From the NCBI RefSeq assembly GCF_900112135.1, contig NZ_FOLC01000001.1, forward strand, positions 434,001 to 498,000: a stretch of DNA of 64,000 nucleotides, written 5' to 3'. A program made the position numbers and the translations under genes. The notes beneath the pieces are model-generated. The model did no database searches. It was not told the origin of the DNA and saw nothing but the letters and a program-made list of their open reading frames with translations. Below are positions 35,007-44,651 of this stretch, piece after piece. Source of the DNA: Collimonas sp. OK412 (GTDB lineage: Bacteria; Pseudomonadota; Gammaproteobacteria; Burkholderiales; Burkholderiaceae_D). Position 1 is the stretch's first letter. The number at the start of each line of letters is the position of its first letter.

Positions 35007-35440
35007 TCAAGTCCATTCTCATCGTCTGCATAGGAAACATTTGCCGCAGCCCCATGGCGGCGGCGCTGTTCGCAAAAAAACTGCCGGGACTGCATTGCCG
35101 TTCGGCCGGCATCGGCGCGCTGATAGGACAGCCCGCCGCGCAGGATTCGATTGAATTGATGGAGCAGCGCGATATCGACATCCGCGACCACCGGGCGCAG
35201 CAGCTGCAGTCTTGGCTGTGCGATTCCGCCGACCTGATCCTGGTGATGGATATCGAGCAGAAACAGCATATTGAAAAGCAGTACCCGACCACGCGCGGCA
35301 AATTGTTCCGGCTGGGGCAGTTCAGCCAGTTCGATGTGTTCGATCCTTACAAACGTCCGCGCGATGAGTTCGAGAGCTGCCTGCGCCTGATCGAACAAGG
35401 CGTGGACGACTGGGTAAAGCGCATCGATTCGGTCAATTAG
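35003..35440 (+). CDS. wzb: Low-molecular-weight protein tyrosine phosphatase (Wzb family)
   Basis: The 145-residue protein has the CX5R P-loop CIGNICRS (nucleophile Cys9, Arg15) and the general-acid DP motif in FDPYKRP. The start TTG at 35003 overlaps the wza stop. Wzb dephosphorylates the Wzc tyrosine autokinase, cycling it during chain polymerisation and export. Confidence 0.92.
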   Translation: MIKSILIVCIGNICRSPMAAALFAKKLPGLHCRSAGIGALIGQPAAQDSIELMEQRDIDIRDHRAQQLQSWLCDSADLILVMDIEQKQHIEKQYPTTRGKLFRLGQFSQFDVFDPYKRPRDEFESCLRLIEQGVDDWVKRIDSVN

Positions 35441-35566
35441 CGACGGCCGGCGAACCTGTTGCGAATTTGCTGCCAGACGGCGCCGTGCGATGTCGGTGTG
35501 CGTCCTTCGCAAGCAATGCATGTTGCCAGTACCTCTATCAATATTTGCCAACCAGCTGAATAATCC

Positions 35567-37807
35567 ATGACTTCACTCAATCCGCTGCAACAAAATTTCA
35601 CCGACAGGCATGAGGAAATCAGCCTTGCGGCCATTCTCGATATTCTGCTGGACAACCGCTGGCTGATCGGCCTGATCACCGCCGGCTTTTTGCTGCTTGG
35701 CGCTTTATACGCTTTCCTCGGCACGCCCATCTACAAGGCCGACATCCTGGTGCAGGTGGAAGACAATTCTCCCAGCGCCGCCGCCAGCAACATGCTGGCC
35801 GACATGTCGGCGATGTTCGACGTGAAGTCCACCGCGCCGGCCGAAATAGAAATCCTCGGCTCGCGCCTGGTGGTGTCCAGGAGCGTCGACAACCTGCATC
35901 TGTTCATCGACCAGGGGCCGAAGTATTTCCCCATCATCGGCGCCTTGATCGCCCGCCATAACCTGGAGCTGTCGGAGCCCGGCCTGCTTGGCATGGGCGG
36001 TTATGCCTGGGGCAGCGAAAAGATCGATGCCGACGTCTTCAATGTGCCGCAGGTGCTGGAAACCGAAACCTTCAAGCTGACCAACCTCGGCAAGGGCCGC
36101 TACAGCCTGGCCAGCTCGGTGTTCGACCAGGTGTTCGAAGGCACGGTCGGCAAGACCGAAAAATTTACCGTAACCGCCGGCGTGATCGAGCTGCACGTGG
36201 CGCAAATGCAGGCCAAGCCCGGCATCGTGTTCAAGCTGGTGCGCAATTCGCGCCTGAAGACCATACAGGATTTGCAAGACCAGCTGAATATCGCCGAAAA
36301 GGGCAAGCAGTCCGGCGTCATCGGCGCCGAGCTGCTGGGGCCGGATCCCTACCTGGTTAGCGCCACCATGAATGAAATCGGCCGCCAGTACGTGCAGCAG
36401 AACGTCGAACGCAAATCGGCCGAGGCCACCAAGTCGCTGGATTTCCTGGACGGCCAGCTGCCGGAACTGAAGGCTGAGCTGGACAAGGCGGAAAACCTGT
36501 ACAACGCCTTGCGCGAACGGGTCGGCACCATCGACATGGGCGAAGAAGCCAAGCTGGTGCTGCAGCAGTCGGTATCGACCGACACCCAGATCCTGGAGCT
36601 GAGGCAGAAGCGCAAGGACCTTTCCACCCGCTTTGCCGATTCGCATCCGTCGATCCTGGCCATCGATCGCCAGATTGGCGCGCTGCAGAGCGAGCAAGGC
36701 AAGATCTCGGGACGCATCAAGACATTGCCGAACAGCGAGCAGGATGTATTGCGCCTGATGCGCGACGTCACCGTCAACACCAGCTTGTATACCGGCTTGC
36801 TGAATAATATCCAGCAGTTGAAACTGCTCAAGGCGGGCAAGATCGGCAACGTGCGGGTGGTCGATTCCGCTGCGCTGCCGGAAATCCCGGTCATCCCGAA
36901 AAGACCGCTGGTGTTCGCGCTTGCGCTGCTGCTTGGCCTGTTCTTCGGCGTGGTGACGGCGGTGCTGCGCAATATCCTGTACGGCGGTATCAGCAACCCT
37001 GAAGACATCGAGCGCCACGCCGGCCTGAGCGTGTATTCGACCGTGCCGCTGAGCGACGCCCAGCAGCTGCTGAATTACAAGATCAAGACGAAATCCAAGG
37101 AGATGGCGCTGCTGGCGGTGTCCGAGCCGCACGATACGGCGATCGAAAGCTTGCGCAGCCTGCGCACCGCATTGCAGTTCGCCATGCTGGAAGCGCACAA
37201 CAACATCGTACTGCTGACCGGCCCGGCGCCAGGGGTCGGCAAATCCTTCATCTCCGCCAACCTGGCGGCTGTGATTGCCTCTTCCGGGAAGCGCGTATTG
37301 CTGATCGACGCCGACCTGCGCAAAGGCCACCTGAACCAGTATTTCGGCATGGGCCGCGGCAAGGGCCTGTCCGAGCTGATTTCCGGCAGCAGCAAGCCGA
37401 GCGAAGCGCTGCATAAAGGCATCGTGCCAAACCTGGATTTCATTTCCACCGGCACCTTGCCGCCGAATCCTGCCGAGCTGTTCCTGGTCGGGCGCATGTC
37501 TGAACTGCTGCAAGAATTTTCCGCTTCCTACGACCTGGTGCTGATCGATACGCCGCCGGTGCTGGCGGCATCGGATACCGGCATCCTGGCGGCGCTGGCA
37601 GGCACGGCATTCCTGGTGGCTCGGGCCGAGACCACCAAGCTGGGCGAAATCGTCGAATCCATGAAGCGCCTGGCGCAGAGCGGCGTCCATGCGAAAGGCG
37701 TGATCTTCAACGGCCTCAGGCTGGATACGCGCCGTTACGGCTACGGCAATTCGGGACGTTATCGCTACACCGCCTATTCCTATAAACCGCAAGACGTCAA
37801 ATCCTGA
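35567..37807 (+). CDS. wzc: Polysaccharide co-polymerase and tyrosine autokinase (Wzc family)
   Basis: The 746-residue protein has two membrane segments bracketing a periplasmic Wzz domain and coiled coil (WLIGLITAGFLLLGALYAFL near residue 25, LVFALALLLGLFFGVVTAVL near 450). The cytoplasmic BY-kinase has Walker A GPAPGVGKSF (Lys559), Walker A' LLIDADLRKG and Walker B LVLIDTPPV. The last 25 residues hold a cluster of six tyrosines (RRYGYGNSGRYRYTAYSYK), the autophosphorylation tail. It controls chain length and export with Wza, regulated by Wzb. A 126-base gap separates it from wzb. Confidence 0.94.
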   Translation: MTSLNPLQQNFTDRHEEISLAAILDILLDNRWLIGLITAGFLLLGALYAFLGTPIYKADILVQVEDNSPSAAASNMLADMSAMFDVKSTAPAEIEILGSRLVVSRSVDNLHLFIDQGPKYFPIIGALIARHNLELSEPGLLGMGGYAWGSEKIDADVFNVPQVLETETFKLTNLGKGRYSLASSVFDQVFEGTVGKTEKFTVTAGVIELHVAQMQAKPGIVFKLVRNSRLKTIQDLQDQLNIAEKGKQSGVIGAELLGPDPYLVSATMNEIGRQYVQQNVERKSAEATKSLDFLDGQLPELKAELDKAENLYNALRERVGTIDMGEEAKLVLQQSVSTDTQILELRQKRKDLSTRFADSHPSILAIDRQIGALQSEQGKISGRIKTLPNSEQDVLRLMRDVTVNTSLYTGLLNNIQQLKLLKAGKIGNVRVVDSAALPEIPVIPKRPLVFALALLLGLFFGVVTAVLRNILYGGISNPEDIERHAGLSVYSTVPLSDAQQLLNYKIKTKSKEMALLAVSEPHDTAIESLRSLRTALQFAMLEAHNNIVLLTGPAPGVGKSFISANLAAVIASSGKRVLLIDADLRKGHLNQYFGMGRGKGLSELISGSSKPSEALHKGIVPNLDFISTGTLPPNPAELFLVGRMSELLQEFSASYDLVLIDTPPVLAASDTGILAALAGTAFLVARAETTKLGEIVESMKRLAQSGVHAKGVIFNGLRLDTRRYGYGNSGRYRYTAYSYKPQDVKS

Positions 37808-37820
37808 TCGCACCCGCCAC

Positions 37821-39023
37821 ATGAAAAAAGCCAAGGCGCTGCTGCAAGTGATTTTTGAGCAAGCAGTTTTCACACTGTCGTTTTTTGCCACCCAGGCGCT
37901 GCTGGCGCGCTACCTGAGCGTGGAGGCGTTCGCGTCGTTTTCCGCGATCTACTCGGCGGTGATCCTGCTCAACATCGTGCACGGCTGCACGGTCATGGAA
38001 CCGTTGCTGGTGTTCGCCAAATCGAATTATTCGATCGGCCGCAAGCTGTTGCTGCAGCTGCACCTGCCGGTGGCGCTGCTGAGCATGCTGGTCGTGGTCT
38101 ACCTGGTCTTGCGCATCCCCGATACGCCGCCGTATTTCATTTATGCACTGATCCTGGCGCTGGCGGGTTTCGTGGCGTACTGGACCGTACGCTCGGTTGC
38201 GATCCTGGACAACAAAAGCCTGAAATCCGTGATACCGGCGCTGGCCCAGCTGGCTGGCGTGTTCGCGGCAATTGCGGTGATTCCCAAGGACAGTCCTTAC
38301 CAGCTGAGCGAGCTGCTGGCAGCTATCGGCCTGCCTTTGCTGCTGGCCAGCGGACTGGTCGCCATCGGCTCGAAGAAGAAAGACGCGCATCCGAACCCCG
38401 TGCCCGGCGAAAAAATCTCCTGGCTCAGCTTCGGCCTGAACAATTCCCTGAGCCAGATCATGGTCTGGGCCATGACCCACGGCCTGGTGATCTATTACAT
38501 GTCCAGGCAACAGGCGGACCTGGCGGCCAACTTCCGGGTAGTGATGACGCTGGTGCTGCCGGCGCAGTACCTGAATATCGCGATCTCGAACTTCGGCCTG
38601 CCGAGGCTGGCGCGGCTGGCCGATGAAAAGTCGTCCAGGTTTGCCGCCATGGCGCGCATGCTGATCGCGGCGACGCTGGCTTCCAGCCTGGTGTACAGCC
38701 TGGTGCTGTGGCTCTCGGGACAATTGCTGGTCGGCTTGCTGTTCGGCGCCAAATACAGCGGCCTCGACATGCGCGACTACTTCCTGCTGCCGATGATCCT
38801 GGCGGCGATCCAGGGCACGCGCACCGTATTGAAGGCGCTCAAGCTGACCCACCACGCCAGCTGGGCGGTGGCCGGCGGCTTCCTGTGCTTCGTGCTGGTG
38901 TTTGTCACGCGCCCGGCGACCTCGGTCAGCACGGTGTTCGTGCCGACCGTATTCGGCCTCGGACTCGCTGCTTTCATCATGTTTTATCAAATCCGTAAAA
39001 GTCTGAAAGTGGTGGCCATATGA
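37821..39023 (+). CDS. Polysaccharide repeat-unit flippase (Wzx-like)
   Basis: The 400-residue integral membrane protein has about 12 predicted helices and weak similarity to MOP-superfamily flippases (NNSLSQIMVWAMTHGLVIYYM, GLLFGAKYSGLD). It should flip undecaprenyl-linked repeat units to the periplasm. It lies 13 bases after wzc and overlaps the pyruvyltransferase gene by four bases. Confidence 0.8.
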   Translation: MKKAKALLQVIFEQAVFTLSFFATQALLARYLSVEAFASFSAIYSAVILLNIVHGCTVMEPLLVFAKSNYSIGRKLLLQLHLPVALLSMLVVVYLVLRIPDTPPYFIYALILALAGFVAYWTVRSVAILDNKSLKSVIPALAQLAGVFAAIAVIPKDSPYQLSELLAAIGLPLLLASGLVAIGSKKKDAHPNPVPGEKISWLSFGLNNSLSQIMVWAMTHGLVIYYMSRQQADLAANFRVVMTLVLPAQYLNIAISNFGLPRLARLADEKSSRFAAMARMLIAATLASSLVYSLVLWLSGQLLVGLLFGAKYSGLDMRDYFLLPMILAAIQGTRTVLKALKLTHHASWAVAGGFLCFVLVFVTRPATSVSTVFVPTVFGLGLAAFIMFYQIRKSLKVVAI

Positions 39024-40240
39024 AAATCGTGATTTGCGCTGTTCCCTATAGCCCCAACCTGGGCGATGGCGTCATCTATGAAAATATCAAGCAGTTGCTG
39101 CTGGAGCGGGTTCCCGGCGCGCAGGTCAGCGCGCTCGACATTGCCGGCCGCGACGATTATGTGAAGGCCGGAATCTCGAAAAAATCGCTGGTCAACAAAG
39201 TGCCGAAGCGGTTGCGTCCGTACGCAGTCTGCACCTATTTCAGCCTGCAGTATTTCCTGCGTTGGCGCCGCAAGTGGGTAAGCCAGCTGGCGGACGCCGA
39301 CCTGGTCGTGGTCGGCGGCGGCCAGCTGCTGCTGGATGTGCACCTGAATTTTCCGGTCAAGCTGTTCCTGCTGTCGAAGGCGGTCAAGGCCGCTGGAAAA
39401 TCCGGCAAGGTCGCCGTATTCGGCGTCGGCGTGTCGAAGAGCATGTCTAGCGCCGGCACCGGCCTGACCAGGCGCACCTGGGAAAACCTGGCGCCGATCC
39501 AGGCCAGCACCCGCGATATCGCTTCGGCGCAGAACCTGAAGCTGATCTTGGGGCAGCCGCTGGATGTCAAGGTGACGCCGGATCCAGGCATCTATTCACA
39601 GCAGACGTTTGCCGCCTTCCTGCCGCCGCGCGCAACCGGCAACGTGCTGGGAATCTGCATCTCCAGTCCGCTGGAATTGAACCAGGCCGGAATGGAAAAA
39701 CAGGATTACAGCGAGCGCATCGGAAAATATTTCCAGGAACTGGCGATCCAGGCGGTGACGCTAGGATACCGGGTCCACCTGTTTACCAACGGTTCGCCGG
39801 AAGACGAGGCGTTCAAGGATGCGCTGGCGGCCGGGCTGGACCCGGAAATCGTCAACCTGCCGCGCCCCGGGGTGCCGTCGCAGCTGGTGGCCAACATCGG
39901 TCAATGCGACTGCATCATCGCGCACCGGCTGCACGCCAACATTGTCGCCTACGCGCTGGATATCCCGAGCATCGGCCTGAACTGGGACAGCAAGGTCCAG
40001 TCGTTTTTCGAGCTTACCGGCCGCGGCCGCTTTTTCATGCCGGCGCCGGTACCGGACGTCACCCGCACTTTCAAGCTGCTGTACCAGGCGCTGCAAGTCG
40101 ACGGCACCGGCGAGAAGCTGCGCCTGACGCAGCAATTGACAACTGAAATTGCCGCCTTGCTGGAGCGTTCTGGCCTGGCAGGAAAGGTGCACGCGGCAGA
40201 GGCGGATTCTGCGGCGAGGGCTGTCACGGCAGCGGCATAG
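39020..40240 (+). CDS. Polysaccharide pyruvyltransferase
   Basis: The 406-residue protein fits the polysaccharide pyruvyl transferase family (PF04230): an N-terminal YSPNLGDGVIYENI segment, ADLVVVGGGQLLLD, and CDCIIAHRLHANIVAYALDIPSI near the C-terminus. Such enzymes add ketal-linked pyruvate from PEP to a sugar of the repeat, giving an acidic polymer. It sits between flippase and polymerase genes, as expected for a repeat-modifying enzyme. Confidence 0.9.
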   Translation: MKIVICAVPYSPNLGDGVIYENIKQLLLERVPGAQVSALDIAGRDDYVKAGISKKSLVNKVPKRLRPYAVCTYFSLQYFLRWRRKWVSQLADADLVVVGGGQLLLDVHLNFPVKLFLLSKAVKAAGKSGKVAVFGVGVSKSMSSAGTGLTRRTWENLAPIQASTRDIASAQNLKLILGQPLDVKVTPDPGIYSQQTFAAFLPPRATGNVLGICISSPLELNQAGMEKQDYSERIGKYFQELAIQAVTLGYRVHLFTNGSPEDEAFKDALAAGLDPEIVNLPRPGVPSQLVANIGQCDCIIAHRLHANIVAYALDIPSIGLNWDSKVQSFFELTGRGRFFMPAPVPDVTRTFKLLYQALQVDGTGEKLRLTQQLTTEIAALLERSGLAGKVHAAEADSAARAVTAAA

Positions 40241-40246
40241 GCAACC

Positions 40247-41299
40247 ATGCGCTCCTTATTCGACAAACGCATCGCACCCGATATCCGGCTCATCTGCGGG
40301 ATCTTGATGCTGGTGCTGACCGCGCTCATCTATATGTACCAGCGGGCGTTCCTTCCGAGTTATTTCTTCACCGATGAAACCACGATCATCGACCTGATGA
40401 AATATACCGACCTCAGCCTGGCCGAACAGAATTCGTTCGTCAGCACGGCGGTGATTTTTTCTTTCCTCGGGTCGGCCTGGTCGCAAGTGCTGCTGCTGGT
40501 AGCCACCTGCTCGGTGATCTTCTATATCAGCAGGAAATCGCTGCGGCTGGTCGACCTGGCGTTTGCCTGCGTCCTGATGCTGTCGTTCACGCTGTTCAAC
40601 CTGAAGCTGTCGAAAGAGATCATCGTCATCCTGCTGAACCTGCTGGTGTGCTATGTCTGCACCTGGCGCATATCCAACCACGGCAAGACGGCGCTGGTGA
40701 TTGCAATCTACCTGCTGTATGCCTGGCAGTTCCGCATCTACTACGTGCTGATCGCCGCCATCATGGTGGTCATGCATATCGTGTTCAGCACCCGCGGCAA
40801 GCTGCGCGCCGTGATCGTGCTGGGCATCATGGCGGCTTGCCTGGTGCTGCCGGGAGATTTCTGGAACCAGCTGCAGCAGGCGCGCGACATCATCAACATG
40901 GAAAGAGAAGGGCTCTCCGATTCGAAGACCATTTTCTCGAACGTCCTGACGCCGAACGGCATCATGACGGCTTTCCCGAACGCCGGTTTTGCCGCGCTGC
41001 GTTTTTATTTCGCTCCCATCTTTTCCCTGCGCGTGCAAGAGATATTCCTGTCTTTCACGCTATGGCTGCTGACCTTCCTCATGTTCCGGCGGCATAACCA
41101 CAAACATCCGCTGTTCCTGCTGCTGGTCGCCAATTTCGCCATCCAGACTTTCTTCGAGCCTGACCTTGGGTCGTTTTTCCGTCACCTGACCGCTTATGCC
41201 TTCTGCGTATTCGGCATCGATTACCTTCAGCCGGGACGCATCCTCTTGCACCACCCGGCAGCAGCGCCAGCACCGGCGCATTTCTATCGGGAGACTTAA
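40247..41299 (+). CDS. Membrane protein, probable polysaccharide polymerase (Wzy-like)
   Basis: The 350-residue protein has about nine hydrophobic helices and a periplasmic loop in the middle (FWNQLQQARDIINMEREGLS). No motif is decisive: Wzy proteins are defined by topology and gene context. It lies between pyruvyltransferase and glycosyltransferase genes in a Wzx/Wzy-dependent locus that otherwise lacks a polymerase, so I call it Wzy-like. Confidence 0.65.
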   Translation: MRSLFDKRIAPDIRLICGILMLVLTALIYMYQRAFLPSYFFTDETTIIDLMKYTDLSLAEQNSFVSTAVIFSFLGSAWSQVLLLVATCSVIFYISRKSLRLVDLAFACVLMLSFTLFNLKLSKEIIVILLNLLVCYVCTWRISNHGKTALVIAIYLLYAWQFRIYYVLIAAIMVVMHIVFSTRGKLRAVIVLGIMAACLVLPGDFWNQLQQARDIINMEREGLSDSKTIFSNVLTPNGIMTAFPNAGFAALRFYFAPIFSLRVQEIFLSFTLWLLTFLMFRRHNHKHPLFLLLVANFAIQTFFEPDLGSFFRHLTAYAFCVFGIDYLQPGRILLHHPAAAPAPAHFYRET

Positions 41300-42382
41300 A
41301 TGCAAAAGCAGGAACCCGTGCTGCATGTGTTGAATGTGGCAGAGACGATCAAGGGCGGCGTCGCAACCTACCTGGAAACGCTGGAGCGCCTCAGCGCCGA
41401 TTTCAACTGCCGTTTCGACTACCTGGTGCCAGCCGCCCAGGCCGACCAGCTGAAAGCGGAGCGCGTGCACCATCATTCGCATTCGCGCGGCGGGCTGGGG
41501 CCGTTCAAGCTGGCGCTTGCGATCGTGCGCCAGGTGCGGAAGTCGCGCCCGGACATGGTCTATGCCCACAGCACCTTCGCCGGCGTTGCGCTGTGCCTGG
41601 CCAAGCCATGGCTGGGACGCAAGGTAAAGACCATCTATTGCGCCCATGGCTGGGCCAGTTTCCGCGACCGCAGCAAATCGGTGACCCTGGTTACCCGCGC
41701 CATCGAAAAAATCATGTCTTACATTCCGAACGCGGTGATCGATATCTCGCGCTACGAACACGTCAATAATCGCAAGTTCGGGTTCTCCCGCAACTGCATC
41801 CTGATCCAGAATACCGTGCTCGACCGCATCCTGCCGCCGGCCAAGGAGGACCCGGACGACGGCCACCTGCATATATTGTTTGTCGGCAGGCTGGATCACC
41901 AGAAAGGCTACGATATCCTGGTGGACGCCATCCGCATCCTGCAAAAGAAGCGGCCGAAATATGTGTATCACATCGTCGGCGCGCCGGTGCTGGCGAACCT
42001 GCAGATCGAAATGCTGGAAGCCGCCAACGTGCATTATTACGGCTGGATCGGGCAGGCCGAGATCAACGCCTATTACGACCTGGCCGATGTGCTGGTGATG
42101 CCGTCGCGCGCCGAAGGATTCGGCCTGACGGCGCTGGAAGCTTTCCGCAGCTATGTTCCGGTGGTGGCCAGCAACCGCGGCGCCTTGCCCGATATCGTCG
42201 AGCATGCGGTCAACGGCCTGATCTTCAACTGCACCGCGGGCGACCTGGCCGAGAAGCTGGAAAACCTGAACCGCGCCAGCCTGGGCGATTACGCAGAGGC
42301 GGCGCGCGCCTCTTACCTGACGCGTTTTTCTCCAGGCCAGTTCATCGCCAGCTACCAGAAACTATTTTCTCGCCTGCGGTAA
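41300..42382 (+). CDS. GT4-family glycosyltransferase
   Basis: The 360-residue protein is a GT-B fold retaining glycosyltransferase: N-terminal LNVAETIKGGVATYLETLERL, central HILFVGRLDHQKGYDILVDA, and the EX7E nucleotide-sugar motif in PSRAEGFGLTALEAF. It follows the polymerase-like gene directly (CGGGAGACT upstream). It is the only elongating glycosyltransferase in the operon. Confidence 0.92.
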   Translation: MQKQEPVLHVLNVAETIKGGVATYLETLERLSADFNCRFDYLVPAAQADQLKAERVHHHSHSRGGLGPFKLALAIVRQVRKSRPDMVYAHSTFAGVALCLAKPWLGRKVKTIYCAHGWASFRDRSKSVTLVTRAIEKIMSYIPNAVIDISRYEHVNNRKFGFSRNCILIQNTVLDRILPPAKEDPDDGHLHILFVGRLDHQKGYDILVDAIRILQKKRPKYVYHIVGAPVLANLQIEMLEAANVHYYGWIGQAEINAYYDLADVLVMPSRAEGFGLTALEAFRSYVPVVASNRGALPDIVEHAVNGLIFNCTAGDLAEKLENLNRASLGDYAEAARASYLTRFSPGQFIASYQKLFSRLR

Positions 42383-42434
42383 ACCAATTAACGCCTTTAC
42401 CGTCCAACAGGATCCTATTCGACCGGAGCGAAAG

Positions 42435-43691
42435 ATGAAACTACCTGCAGCATGGCTTATTCCTGTGTGCGGCGTATTGGCGGCTTCTCATGCGTCTGCG
42501 TGGGAAAAATACGGCATCCACTCCGCCTATCCGGCGGCTATCAGCGTCCAGATCAATCCATCGCAAATAACCAACCAGCAGCTGGCGGCCATCAAGGACG
42601 CCGGCTTCGAGTACGTCAGGTTCGGTACCCGTCCGCCGGTCAGCGACAAGCCGCAGGATTTTTCGGAACTGCTGGAGCGCTTGCGCAAGGCCCAGCTGAA
42701 ACCGATCATCACCCTGTTCGGCGGCGCCACGGTCTGGATGCAGCCGAAGCGGATGATGTCGACGACCATGACGCCGCTGGATGCGGCCGATAATTTCTCC
42801 AGATTCGCGCTGACCACCTTGAACCAGTACGCGGATCCCAACATCCTGTGGGAATTATGGAACGAACCGGACAATCCGACTTTCCTGAAGCCGGGCATGC
42901 TGCAAACCGGCCTGGTGCCGGCAATCCAGAAAATCTGCGCGGCGCTGGAACAGCAAAAGGGCGGCGCCAGGAAAAACATCTTTGGCTTCGGCTTCGCCAA
43001 GCTGCCCAACCTGCAGCCCAAAATTCCCGATGACAAGCTGCTGGCCATCTCACTGCAAAATTGCCTGAGCGGCGTTTCGGTGCACCCGTACCGGAAAATT
43101 CCGGAGACGCTGGCCGACGATGCGTCCAAGAGCCGCGAGCTGCTGCACAAGTACGGCAAGGGCGAACTGCCGATGATTGCATCCGAATGGGGTTATTCCA
43201 ACTTTACCGCGGCCCGGGACCAGGGCGGCCAGGCGCAACTGGTGCTCAGGGAATACCTGTCCACGGTATTCGCCGGCATTCCGCTGGTGAATATCTACCA
43301 GTGGCAAGATACCGGGCCGGACCGGGCTGCGCGCGAACAAAACTACGGACTGACCGACAGCAGCGGCCAGGTCAAGCTGGCTTTGCCCGCGCTCAAGCAT
43401 TTGCTGGGCAAGCTGAAAGATACCCAGCTGGCCGGCAGCGAGAAAGTGGGTGAGGCTTATCAGCTGGTGTTGAATAGCCAGCCAGGGGCTTCGGCAAAAC
43501 GCAGTGTCCACGTCGTATGGAGTTCTGCGGCGCGTCCTGGCGGCGGTTTTTCGATTCAGCGGAACAAGGGGCAACGCTGCGTGATCAGCGAATTCTATCC
43601 GCAGCAGGGCGATAGGCCTTGTCCGCAAGGCGCCGCCAGCGTTGACCTCAACGCCGGCCCGTCGCCAATGGCGGTTACGCTATACGAATAA
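42435..43691 (+). CDS. Secreted glycoside hydrolase of TIM-barrel type (PslG-like)
   Basis: The 418-residue protein has a signal peptide (cleaved after about ASHASA) and a clan-A type barrel. The acid/base Glu144 is in LWELWNEPDN and the likely nucleophile Glu251 in MIASEWGYS. The layout is like GH5/GH39 enzymes such as PslG, an endoglycosidase of the Psl exopolysaccharide locus. A C-terminal beta-rich domain follows. GGAGCGAAAG precedes the ATG. It probably trims or releases the polymer made by this operon. It converges with galU, 12 bases apart. Confidence 0.82.
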   Translation: MKLPAAWLIPVCGVLAASHASAWEKYGIHSAYPAAISVQINPSQITNQQLAAIKDAGFEYVRFGTRPPVSDKPQDFSELLERLRKAQLKPIITLFGGATVWMQPKRMMSTTMTPLDAADNFSRFALTTLNQYADPNILWELWNEPDNPTFLKPGMLQTGLVPAIQKICAALEQQKGGARKNIFGFGFAKLPNLQPKIPDDKLLAISLQNCLSGVSVHPYRKIPETLADDASKSRELLHKYGKGELPMIASEWGYSNFTAARDQGGQAQLVLREYLSTVFAGIPLVNIYQWQDTGPDRAAREQNYGLTDSSGQVKLALPALKHLLGKLKDTQLAGSEKVGEAYQLVLNSQPGASAKRSVHVVWSSAARPGGGFSIQRNKGQRCVISEFYPQQGDRPCPQGAASVDLNAGPSPMAVTLYE

Positions 43692-43703
43692 GGCCGGCCG
43701 GTA

Positions 43704-44585
43704 CTAGATCTTGTCGGCGACGAAGTTGTTGAGGAATTCGCGGAATTCCTTTTTGACTTCAGGGTGCTTCAGCGCGAATTTTACCGAGGCTTGCAGGTAG
43801 CCGAGCTTGCTGCCGCAGTCATAGCGCGTGCCTTCGAACTGGTAGGCCATCACCGCCTCTTGACCCAGCAGCGACGCAATGGCGTCGGTCAGCTGCAGTT
43901 CGCCGCCCGAGCCTGGCTGGAGCGTGTGCAGGTGATCGAAAATCGATGCGTTCAGGATGTAGCGTCCGACCACGCCCAGGTTGGACGGCGCATCTTCCGG
44001 CGCCGGTTTTTCAACGATGCCGTGCAGCTTGTGCAGGCGGTCGCCGGCTGGCGTGCCGGCCACCACACCGTAGGAACGGCTCTGCACCGGGGCGATCGAT
44101 TCAACGCCGATGATGCTGCTGCCATAGTCCGCATACAGGTCGGTCATCTGCCGCATGACCGGCGTAGTCCCATCCAGCAGGTCGTCTGCCAGGATCACTG
44201 CAAACGGTTCGCCGTGCACCAGCCGCTCGGCGCACATCACGGCATGGCCCAGGCCCAGCGCTTCCGCCTGCCGCACATAAAAACATTCGACATTCTTGGG
44301 CTTGATCTGGCGCAGCACTTCCAGCAGCGCCTGCTTGTTCTTGGCCAGCAGTTCGGCTTCCAGCTCGTAGGCTTTGTCGAAATGGTCTTCGATGGCGCGC
44401 TTGTTGCGGCCGGTGACAAAAATCATTTCGGTGATGCCGGCGGCGGCGGCTTCTTCCACCGCATACTGGATCAAGGGCTTGTCTACCACTGGCAGCATTT
44501 CCTTGGGGCTGGCCTTGGTGGCGGGCAGGAAGCGGGTGCCGAGGCCGGCGACAGGAAATACGGCTTTGGTGATTTTTTTATGCAT
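43704..44585 (-). CDS. galU: UTP-glucose-1-phosphate uridylyltransferase
   Basis: The 293-residue protein has the GalU nucleotidyltransferase signature VFPVAGLGTRFLPATKASPK and VVDKPLIQYAVEEA, with the later VEKPAPEDAPSNLGVVGRYI region. It makes UDP-glucose, the sugar donor for the priming transferase and other glucosyl transfers. It is on the strand opposite the exopolysaccharide operon, after a terminator, so it may be transcribed separately from the priming transferase. Confidence 0.95.
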   Translation of the reverse strand: MHKKITKAVFPVAGLGTRFLPATKASPKEMLPVVDKPLIQYAVEEAAAAGITEMIFVTGRNKRAIEDHFDKAYELEAELLAKNKQALLEVLRQIKPKNVECFYVRQAEALGLGHAVMCAERLVHGEPFAVILADDLLDGTTPVMRQMTDLYADYGSSIIGVESIAPVQSRSYGVVAGTPAGDRLHKLHGIVEKPAPEDAPSNLGVVGRYILNASIFDHLHTLQPGSGGELQLTDAIASLLGQEAVMAYQFEGTRYDCGSKLGYLQASVKFALKHPEVKKEFREFLNNFVADKI

Positions 44586-44612
44586 GCTGATGACTCTTGA
44601 AGATAGATTTGT

Positions 44613-44637
44613 AAAAAAAAGCGCCGCGGGCGGCGCC
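44613..44637 (-). terminator. Rho-independent terminator after the priming transferase gene
   Basis: On the minus strand a GCGCCG/CGGCGC stem with loop of four bases is followed by eight T residues (44613-44620 on the plus strand are A). It separates this gene from galU. Confidence 0.8.
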
Positions 44638-44651
44638 AGGCAAGCTATTGA

